Part shown: positions 55,490 to 64,000 of the stretch, piece by piece | Position numbering within the stretch: the stretch's first letter is position 1 | Layout: each line of letters begins with the position of its first letter | Source: Casuarius casuarius | Taxonomy: Eukaryota; Chordata; Aves; Casuariiformes; Casuariidae | Length of the DNA: 64,000 nucleotides | NCBI GenBank assembly: GCA_003342895.1 | Contig: PTFA01000085.1 | Coordinates: 3,758,238 to 3,822,237, forward strand | Direction: 5' to 3' | Notes under the pieces: generated by a model | Databases searched by the model: none | The model's input: the letters and a program-made list of their open reading frames with translations, nothing else | Told to the model about the DNA's origin: nothing | Position numbers and translations under genes: made by a program

Positions 55490-58400
55490 GTAAACCTCTT
55501 CATTCTGCACATCAGTGGGTAGATCTTCAGAGGAAAGTTGCTACTGAAGTCAATAAAAAGTTTATGCCAGTTGATGATATAATCAAAGGCTTAGATTGCT
55601 GTGCATTCTTCCTCTTTCTGTAATGTTTTTAAATCAAGAGTTAGAAGCAACTGAATACTCTTGTGCTCACATTAGTGTGACAAAAACTAAACAAAGTCTG
55701 GGCAAGTATGAGTGATCTGAGATGAAGTGGAAGTGTAGAGTATACTTAAGCAGAGGCTGAAGGGAATATCTTATTTTGTATGTGGTTTGCATTTCAAAAC
55801 ATAGCTATATGATTTGAAATGTTTTTAAAAAAATCAGTGGGTGTAAGTTAGTATAACTGGGACTTTAAGAATCTGGTGTGTTACAGGTTCAACTTGCAAA
55901 ATTTTGCTTTGCAGTTTTTCAAAGCTGAGAAGCCTGAATTTCCCCTCCTCCCCCCATTTTTTNAAATGTTGTTGGGTAAATAGATATCTAGGTAGAACTG
56001 ATAAATAGCTGGAGACCTAGATAAACCTTTCAAGGGTAGTTAATTCCTTTTAGTCTGTGGTTTTGAGGTACTGGTATTTTACAGCAGAGTAAATGCTGTG
56101 GTTTCTTTGAGAAGAAAACATGGAAAGTTACCAAATTATTGTGAGATCTTTGGTTTTACCTCCCACCTCCCCCCCACACCCTTTCATGTATAANAGTTAG
56201 AAAAGAGTAATAATGTCTGGAGGTATTGTCCCTGTGCTTCAGCTGATATGAGACATATCATAAACCTTGTGTGTCCTGGCTGACCATGCCATCTCNCTTC
56301 CTGAAGCACTGAAACTTTTCATCTCTAGTTATCTCTCTTAGGGCCACAGAACTTCTTACATGGTTACCAATAAATTGTATACAAAAAACAATGAAAAATC
56401 CTGTTTGTACACAGCCTCTTTGCTGGGTAAGCCCTAGGCCTTTTGGAAAGATTGTTTCCTTTTCTTTGAGGATTTTTTTCTTCCCCTTGGGAAAGCAATC
56501 AAGTTGCTTGCTAATGGGTTCATTACAATGGTGATAAGAATGTACACTGCTGAGAGGCAACCACTGGTCTTGTCTACTTTAAGGCAAATAAGTTTCATTT
56601 CCAGGAAAATGCTTTAGTAGCATGCTTTTGATATGTTCTGATTAACTCTTAAAGGCAATCCTCCCAGTAAGATTAATCTTCAGAGGTACACNGTCCCTGA
56701 GATTTCTGTTTCTGTAGTCTCTGAATCTGAGTTCATCTTGAGCTGTACAAAACCAGATTATTCTGAAAAGTTTCAAGTACCAGGTCATTGACGGTGACAT
56801 TTACATATCCTTTAAATTGTACAGGTGACAAATGACAAATTCACTGAGTCTTGACTCTCATTCTTCTAAACACAGGTTGTTATTGCTGAAGTCTCACACT
56901 TGGTAAATCCACTTACAGAGGAGTCCTCCAAATTCTATAGGGCTTCCAAGCTTCATGAGATAGGTATTACACAGAACCCAAAGGCAGACATCCTCTTCTG
57001 AAAGCCTGCTTTGTTCACTTAGCATTTTTCACCTTTATATTATGAAATTTGCTATGCTTATCACTGATGTGCTTTCATGCCTTTTCTGCAAAGTAATTAA
57101 GTATTACGGTCCTCCACAGGCAAGTAACAGCAGAATAGGCTTAGATTGTTTTTAAAAATATATACTCAATCATTACTCAAAGCAAGAGTAAAGCTGCTGT
57201 CTGTTTTGCTTTTTTCTCTTACCCATATTGACTATTACAATTGTGCTTGTGATTAATAGTTATGATCTGATTAAATTATTTTTTGACTGAATAAGAGAGC
57301 TTGTCAAATAAGCCTGAGGAAGTCTTTTCTCCCCCTCAGCCTCTCCAGGTGTTCATGATTTAGTTTCTGTGAATCAGCATCGAACTAATTTTAAATATTG
57401 TATATAGAAGTGACTTCCAAAAAGCATTGCAGTGAACAATTCAAATAACTAATATTAATTACAACAAAAATATGAAAAAGATGAGACTTTGGAAGGTGAA
57501 AGTAAAGTTTTCATATCCAAATATAGCTGTGAAAAACATGAGAACACAGTCTCCGTGAGTTCAGTTGGAGGCGTGAAGTAGAAGATATATCTTCCTTCAA
57601 ATCTTGTATTATAAATATGATATATTAAAATACATATTAGAGCTNTTAATTGTGATCGGCAGTGGCTGAACGTCATTCTTGCTTTAAAATAACACAAGTC
57701 GTGCTTATATTCAATGCTTCAGACTAATTGGAAGCAACCTTATAAACCTCAAATATAACAAGGATGTCTGTAATGCTTAGGGTCCCCTCGTACTCTTGTC
57801 CTCCCCTATTATGTGACATTCTGTGTGTCCACGTGACCATTTCTTTTCTGAGTTTGTAAACTGTGCTCTCCTTTTTTTCATTGTTCTGCTCTTGCTTCTT
57901 TCAAAGATGTATATGAACACTTCAGGGAAATTAGGCATTACACCTGGTCATGTCTAAAACCTTTGAAGATAGGCAAATGGCTGCTGTAGTATGAGCATGC
58001 AACAAGAAAAGATATACCTGAGAACTTCAAGTCTAGTTTGTTCTGGAACTTCCAAAAATTAACCTCAGTTTAATAACCCAGTGAGAAGGGTGTTATTGGT
58101 AGAGATGCTTCCCAGACTGTCAATCTTGTTTAAAGCAGAAGATAGAAATAATAATTTTGATTCTCTTTTAGTTTGAGGAATGACGATAAGATGTACAGCC
58201 TGAACAGACTGGGCCTTCTCAATGAGAAGATAATCAAATCCTTATGACTTTAATCCCAGGTGAATCTCAGAGTGGCCTAAGTATTTCAGAGCCCTCAAGA
58301 GGATCTATAATAGCTTGGGTAATGTGTTCTGTAATGGAAGAGTGCTGATGGCTTTTGTTATCATTCTTCTATTAAGTAGAATGTCTTGGTTGCCTTTCAG

Positions 58401-58550
58401 AAACTGAATGGTTTCATCTAATTGCTTTAATGTTCTTTATTTTCTAACCAAAGAACCTGTACCCTAGGGTGATAAATAGAATATCAGCAGTGCCTTCCTC
58501 ACCATTCATTCTCTAGGAACCATTTCTGGGCTGAGCCATTGCTGGGCCAA

Positions 58551-58625
58551 GCCAGTGCCTCTTGGCAAACAGGTAGCCAGTGCCTCTTGGCAAACAGGTA
58601 GCCAGTGCCTCTTGGCAAACAGGTA
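58551..58625. repeat. 25-bp tandem repeat, three perfect copies
   Basis: Three identical head-to-tail copies of a 25-bp unit (GCCAGTGCCTCTTGGCAAAC plus AGGTA) lie at 58551-58575, 58576-58600 and 58601-58625. The preceding GGGCTGAGCCATTGCTGGGCC may be a degenerate relative. Perfect identity implies recent expansion or homogenisation, so copy number is likely polymorphic. Confidence 0.97.
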
Positions 58626-58685
58626 GCAATAATAAGCATGAATTTGCTAGGCTCATCACTCTAAGTGTGTGGGGTTTTTTATGGG

Positions 58686-58706
58686 GTGTGTGTGTGTGTG
58701 TGTGTG
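58686..58706. repeat. GT dinucleotide microsatellite
   Basis: A pure run of about ten GT units followed by T-rich sequence, 60 bp downstream of the 25-bp tandem array. Confidence 0.95.
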
Positions 58707-60859
58707 TTTTTAACCAAGCTTCATAACTGCCAACATTTTTTAGTGTATGTTAGTGCTAAGGTCCTAGATTTCAGGGTGAAATTAATTTCTGGCTGGTTCA
58801 GGGAGTGTTAGGACAAAATGAATGCATTATCATGCACACTGCTATACATGACTTCTAATTTCTATATAAGGAAACTTTTCCTATAATAATAAGTTCAAAA
58901 ACTCATGCAAAGAACTTGTGTGATGAAGTAAGCCACAGAGACACTAATGCATCCTGCTGCTTCTCTCAGAACTGTGAAAGCTCGTTTCCACACCCCCAGT
59001 CCCAACCTGTTCCTAGTGTANATTCAATTGGCTCATGCCAAGTGAGCTTTGAGTTCACTCATTGAATCTGGAGCTTCCCAGCTATATTTCTACAAGGCTA
59101 TAAAACTCAGCTTATCTTTTACTTTAAAGAATAAAATAAAATGACAGGTTACTCAGGTAAGGACTTTAAGAACATTTGAAGTTCCCTCTACCCTTGTCTC
59201 TCGGTCAATGTCATTCAGTTCACCCCAGTCCAGCCCCTTCATGAGACAGACCAATATGAAACTCTTAAGCTTAGTTGCAGAATTCCCTTATAGGCTGTTA
59301 AACACTGAGATTTTTTTTGCTGGGCACCACATCTTGTTTGACACTTCATTTAAAGCCTAGGGTGTTCAAATATAAAGGCCTCTATCGTAGTGGCGGAAGC
59401 AAGAGTGATNTTTTTCTCTCTGGCTTTGAACATAATTTTGGAGGAATGAGTTCTTGGTACACTTTGACGGCTGAAGTATTTGAGGGGTTTGAAAACTTTT
59501 TGCTATTTATAGAGATTCTTTGGTGATTAACTTTTGCTCCTATATTAAGTAACAATTTGATTGCTGCAGTTCATCAAATGGAGNAAAAAAAAAAAAAGCT
59601 TGAATTGNCTTTGTCAATAATGATGCAGGCTTTAAGCATTAATTCCTGTTGATTTTGACACGTAGAAATGGTGACTGAAGTATCACTAATAATATTAAAT
59701 TTGAATTTAATGTCAAAAATCCCTGAAGGAAAACAGTCATTAGGGTGTCTTTTTTCTTTGAGTCCACCTGCTTCAAAAGATTTAAAAAAAAAAAAAAGCC
59801 TATTAGAGTCATGAACTGTAAATTGGTATCATATCTTCTGCACATCAAATGCAGCTACCTCTTAGGTTGTAGTAGTCTCAAGTTCACATGGTTGAACTTG
59901 CCAGCTTTATCAAAAATTAGGTGAACAGGTTTGAAAGTTGCCAGAAAGCCTTTGACTATGCATTTTATGATGAGCTGCTTTTGTGTCTTAAAGAACACAA
60001 ATTTTGCAGTGTTTGGTTTTGCAGTATGGAGGAGATGGCACTCCAGTTCCTTGAAGTAATCCCCACATTGATGCACATCTGCCATGATGAGGATGAATGG
60101 TTGCTTTCTAAAAGCAGCATACACCTATACCTATTTCTTCTCCTTTCTGCCTTTATCCTTTCAAAATATGACATATTCTGTAAGCAAGTTTCCCCCATAG
60201 AATCTTACATTATGTACCATGTTCATATGTTTTCTTTTTGTTGGAGGTGGCATCCTTTTAAATGTTTGGAAAAAGATATGGCTCACTTGAAGCATCCCAT
60301 CTCTGTTTGAGTCAAAATGCATATCTTGCAATTTGGAACAGACAGAAATGTGGAATTGACACCCTGTGGAAAAGTTGTGTGTTTTTCTCTTAGCAGTTCT
60401 TTTTCCTGGCTGTTTTCTCTTTAGCTTTGGTAGTTGAAAGACAAAGAGCCTTGATACTTACCATGAATGTTGCTTGTTTTATCTCCTGTTTGTTGACATT
60501 CTCTATGAACAATTTTAGACTATGTCATTTGGTTGATTGTGGAATGGTTTCCATTAAGATACAGAAAACAGATGAATTCAAATTTTCAAGTTTTAAAACT
60601 ACTGAGTGGTTGTCTAACGTGTGATGTCTTCAGGGCAGAAAGTATGTTTTAATAGTCTGTAAGATATTTCTTGATCATAACATTCAGCTTCTGTTAAAAT
60701 CATCAGTAGGAGTTAGAACCATCTACCATCCATCCAGTTCTTGGTTTATCTGCCTCAATTTTAGATCTCCTTTCTCTATTTTCTTGATCAGATTTATTCT
60801 GTTTCTTTAATTCCTGAAAGCTAACGGTATTTAGCTATGTATTGCTTTTTCCTTTTTAG

Positions 60860-60935
60860 AAGGAAGCAGACACAAAGGAGAGATCTGTTTTTGATATCCC
60901 GATCTTCACAGAAGAGTTCCTGAATCATAGTAAAG
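60860..60935 (+). CDS. HMG20A: HMG20A coding exon 6 (residues 207-231)
   Basis: The acceptor CCTTTTTAG precedes AAG GAA GCA and the exon ends AAA G before the donor GTAAAT. It encodes KEADTKERSVFDIPIFTEEF followed by LNHSK. The VFDIPIFTEEFLNHSK motif is strongly conserved in HMG20A and lies immediately before the coiled coil. The exon follows a 5.4 kb intron, the largest inside the coding region. Confidence 0.96.
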
Positions 60936-61834
60936 GTAAATTAAACTCTTGCAGGGACTCCCTCCTTACTTCTCCCAGGTTTTGCCACAGTACTGTCAGC
61001 TGAGCTAAGGTGGGGGAGTGTGAGGACTCTTCACATAATGACTTGGGTATAGTTGGTCCATGTGTTTGTGATATTACTTCGCCTCTGCGTGTTTACAATG
61101 GCTGTGACAGCAGTTATTCCTGGCTTATTGTCTTCCAGAACTGTCCTTTTTAGAGATTGGTGCTAGTGTTTAAGCTCCACTGGCTGTTTTTCTAGCCATT
61201 CCAAGCTGNAATTGCTGTTGTACAGGATTAAGAAACATCTAAGACACAGCAAGATGGTGGTTCAGGCCAGATAGTCATATTTTAATTTGTAGCCCTAGAG
61301 ATGTGGAAGATTCCCTTGATATTTTCTGTTACTATATTTGGTTTTGGTAGTTGCATGTCCCAAAAGTTGAGGATTTTTTTGCTGGGTTTCCTGAAGACTA
61401 TTTCTTAACTGAATAGACTTCAAATTCAGACACTTCTGATGATGAGTAGAAATGTATTTTTGTAACCGATATCTTGTCCCTAGGCCTCTTATCACTAATG
61501 CTAACTTTCATACTGAAAATATTTGAAATCATTCCTTCAGTCTTCCTTCCTAATAAATTCCTCTATTCACTTCTGCTCCTGTGCTTTAAATGTCTTCTAA
61601 TTTGTCTCTCTCTCTAGAAATTAACTGCTATTTAAGTACAACTTTAGGCAATACCAGAACTCCATGATGTGATGCTTTTTTTATGCGTAGTCCAGAACGG
61701 CACTGTTTTCAATGATCAAGTGAGCAGACACTAGAACATTCTGCTTTGTTAACTACCAGTCATAGGGATATTTTGNTTTTGGTGGTTTTGAGATTTTCAT
61801 GACTCTTGGGGTGGGAATGGGATGATATTCACAG
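60936..61834 (+). other. HMG20A: HMG20A intron after exon 6
   Basis: This 0.9 kb intron has donor GTAAAT and acceptor GATATTCACAG. I see nothing notable in it. Confidence 0.9.
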
Positions 61835-62050
61835 CACGAGAAGCTGAGCTGCGACAGCTGCGTAAATCCAACATGGAGTTTGAGGAGAGGAATGCTGCTC
61901 TGCAGAAACATGTTGAGAGTATGCGTACGGCAGTGGAGAAGTTGGAGGTGGATGTGATACAAGAGCGTAGCCGCAACACAGTGCTGCAACAGCATCTAGA
62001 GACCTTACGCCAAGCACTCACAACCAGCTTTGCTGGAGTCCCACTACCAG
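61835..62050 (+). CDS. HMG20A: HMG20A coding exon 7 (residues 232-303, coiled coil)
   Basis: The acceptor GATATTCACAG precedes the exon, which ends CTACCAG before GTAAGC (phase 1). The 72 codons encode a heptad-bearing helix beginning AREAELRQLRKSNMEFEERN and continuing through VEKLEVDVIQERSRNTVLQQ to an LRQ end. This is the coiled coil that in the HMG20 family mediates dimerisation and partner binding. The final TSFAGVPLP matches the proline-containing break seen in human (SFASMPLP). The open frame continues a few codons into the intron, but the donor is canonical and the next exon joins in frame. Confidence 0.97.
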
Positions 62051-62731
62051 GTAAGCCTTTGGGTTTCTTTTTTCCTCCTTAGGACTCTGCCCAAATTTAA
62101 ATTTAACTTCTAATGTTGCTGTGAAGTTGCATGGCCTGTCCTTGTAATTTTGTAGTATAGGGCTGTTTTTGAGCCTTTTCTGTATCAGATGCTGAAATCT
62201 TAGAATACATCCAGAGGAAGGTTTAGCATCAACAGAGCTTTTTCAACATTGCTTCCTTTTTCTTCTTTTTTTTAAATACACTTGCTCTTTGTTTTGTTCC
62301 TGAGAAAATACTTATTCAGTCTTTGTTCCCTTTCACTTGTTTTGTGAAAATGTCTTACTAAATAGAAAAGACAAGACCTATAAGTTCTTTGATTAATGGA
62401 AAGGCTTCAGTGTTAGCATCTGTATTGTTAGGTGCCAGAGAATCCACTTAGATACTATGAATGCCCAGCTTAAAAAAAAGTTTCAATTATCAGCTGTGAG
62501 ACTCAAAGAAAACCAGGCTTCATTAGTCCTGGTGTCCTTGGAACAAATCATTTTGTGGAGGAAGGTGGAAACTTCCTTTTACAGAATCTAACAAACGAGG
62601 TGCTACATGGCAAGAGCACCTTTACAGTAGTTTGCATGTTGGCACAAACTGGCCTAAGCATAGTCTTAAATTTTTGGAATTGCTGCAGTCATCTAAATGT
62701 TCCGTCACTCATTTTACTATATTAACTATAG
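62051..62731 (+). other. HMG20A: HMG20A intron after exon 7
   Basis: This 0.68 kb intron has donor GTAAGC and an AT-rich acceptor ending ACTATAG. I see no repeat or alternative exon in it. Confidence 0.9.
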
Positions 62732-62868
62732 GCAGCGGGGAAACGCCTACAATGGAAACTATTGATTCGTACATGAATAGGCTGCACAGTATTATTATGG
62801 CTAACCCACAGGAGAATGAGAACCTCATAGCCACAGTCCGAGAGGTGGTAAACCGGCTTGAACGCTAG
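62732..62868 (+). CDS. HMG20A: HMG20A coding exon 8 (residues 304-348 and stop)
   Basis: The acceptor TTAACTATAG precedes the exon. With the carried-over G it encodes GSGETPTMETIDSYMNRLHS, continuing to VREVVNRLER and TAG at 62866-62868. This matches the human C-terminus with a few conservative changes (for example LER for LDR). It completes a 348-residue product, or 347 if the distal NAGNAG acceptor of exon 3 is used. A consensus donor (GG|GTAAGT) follows the stop codon almost immediately. Confidence 0.97.
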
Positions 62869-62875
62869 TGGTTGG
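62869..62875 (+). other. HMG20A: Start of HMG20A 3' UTR up to a probable splice donor
   Basis: Only 7 nt follow the stop codon before TTGG|GTAAGT, a near-perfect donor with GT at 62876-62877. If used, the stop codon is less than 50 nt from the last junction and would not provoke nonsense-mediated decay. The alternative is that the 3' UTR simply runs on as genomic sequence. Confidence 0.5.
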
Positions 62876-63941
62876 GTAAGTGCTCTTGTTCTTTAGGCTG
62901 TTTTTGCTTGATAGCTACTCTATACCTCTGGTACTTGTTCTGACACTGATTCTTGTGTAGGTCACTTTATTGTATAACCAAGAAAGAGTACTTTTTTTTT
63001 TTCTTCTAAAGCCACAAGAGCAGGTTGACTTACTGAAAGTCAAATGAGGTTGAAAAATAATCTAACTGCGCTTAAAGGTTCTGAAATTCTCTTCCCTAGC
63101 TCCAAGATATTTATATATGCAAAGACATAATATAGCTGTTTGCCCAGTTATTCAGTGTATTTGATGTGTGACGTGAATAACACTGACAGTGTAGAAAAGG
63201 AAGAACAATTATTTACATTTGAATGATAGGATGACTAATTTAGAAGATGGTTTCTTTCTCAAGTGAAGTAAATTTGAAGAGTTCTGCATAAATGTAGGGT
63301 CTGGTCATGGAGAAATCTCATTTGCCTCAAGAGGTTACAGGTGAGCTCATTTCCATTATAAACTGAAAATACTGTAAAACTACCAAGTCTGTAGCACCTG
63401 TAGTCAAGTTCTTCTGGATATGAAGGTTTACGTGCAAGTGAAGCACTAATGTGTGATTCAGGCTAGATGTAGCATTTCCTGAGACTGTAATGATCATAGG
63501 TTTATGCAAACAGTATTGCAGAGCTTATGATTCTGCACTTGTTTCTGTTCAGCAGCTTAGAAAGCCCTAATAAGGGACTGAATGGAAAAACAAAGAAAAA
63601 AGAGTCTTTGTGCATTACTGTGCTCCCCTCTGTTTCCCAGCCCATTTACTCCCCCCTCCCCCCCCAACACTATACAGCCATTGGGAGCTTGCCTTTTTTC
63701 TATTGTAACTATGCACATACCTGGATTCTTTAGGTGTATGTTATGAAGAGATCTACTGTACATGTGTCTTAGTGTTGGTGTTTAGAAATGCAAGTAAAAA
63801 TCTGAGTTGTGCCATCTGCGACTATGAGGACAGGGCTTTTCATCCTTTCTGATTCTGACCTTTTCTGATATTGTGTAGAACAGTTAATTACACTTCCCCA
63901 ATTATAGCATGGCTTAAGCTAAAAGATCATTGTCCTTCCAG
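62876..63941 (+). other. HMG20A: Possible 3' UTR intron of HMG20A
   Basis: The stretch runs from the GTAAGT donor after the stop to an AG at 63940-63941, preceded by a modest pyrimidine run (TGTCCTTCCAG). It contains a C-rich tract near 63650-63666. No polyadenylation signal with a convincing downstream element was recognised, which favours an intron over a terminal UTR. Confidence 0.4.
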
Positions 63942-64000
63942 AGGGTAGCCAGATGGAACGGGCTGTAGTTCTAAGAGACAACTGAGCTCCCAGCAGAATA
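63942..64000 (+). other. HMG20A: Possible 3' UTR exon of HMG20A (cut by window end)
   Basis: The sequence after the acceptor begins AGGGTAGCCAGATGGAACGG and has no donor before the window ends. It is assigned only because it is the best acceptor downstream of the post-stop donor. Confidence 0.35.

Larger units (their letters stand above)
55490..60859 (+). other. HMG20A: HMG20A intron between microexon and exon 6
   Basis: This 5.4 kb AT-rich intron contains the 25-bp x3 tandem repeat (58551-58625), a GT dinucleotide run (58686-58706), and A-rich tracts near 59584 and 59780. At 59855-60310 both strands have moderately long open frames without a recognised family. Confidence 0.9.

Overview
The window is a piece of vertebrate nuclear genome, almost certainly avian. 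The evidence is intron-rich architecture with GT-AG splice sites, a CpG-island promoter, no dense SINE content, and three CR1-type LINE 3' ends, the dominant retroposon family of birds and other sauropsids. Single unresolved bases (n) are scattered throughout, and one 639-base run of n sits in the GC-richest part.

The one protein-coding gene that can be read out is HMG20A (HMG box protein 20A, iBRAF) on the + strand. Eight coding exons between 47549 and 62868 join in consistent phase into 1047 nt. They encode 348 residues, against 347 in the human protein as I recall it. In order they give an acidic N-terminal region, a basic KGRKRKK stretch, an HMG box split by a 3.15 kb intron, a linker carrying a 32-nt microexon, a coiled coil, and a conserved C-terminus. 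The untranslated first exon lies in the CpG island and ends at a CAG|GTCAGT donor after 25053. About 22.5 kb of intron follows before the ATG exon. A consensus donor 7 nt after the stop codon and a good acceptor at 63941 suggest that the 3' UTR is spliced and continues past the window.

The CpG island (about 23735-25330) looks like a two-way promoter. In mammals HMG20A lies head to head with PEAK1 and only a few hundred bases apart. Here a minus-strand splice donor at 24547/24546 sits opposite the HMG20A first exon. Between the two lie a perfect ZNF143/SBF-type element, a palindromic NRF1 site, an inverted CCAAT box and a TATA-like stretch. The left 24.5 kb contains no recognisable coding exon and fits the first intron of PEAK1 transcribed leftward. 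That assignment rests on synteny, not on protein similarity.

The rest is intron with CR1 fragments (one +, two -), two short perfect or near-perfect tandem arrays (36 bp x3 and 25 bp x3), a GT microsatellite, a purine-rich tract with a perfect hairpin, and several small CpG-dense patches. I do not see a novel multi-gene system. The observations most worth checking are splicing features of HMG20A (NAGNAG acceptor, possible CR1-derived in-frame upstream exon, spliced 3' UTR, Q-to-R change at an HMG-box exon edge) and the promoter architecture.
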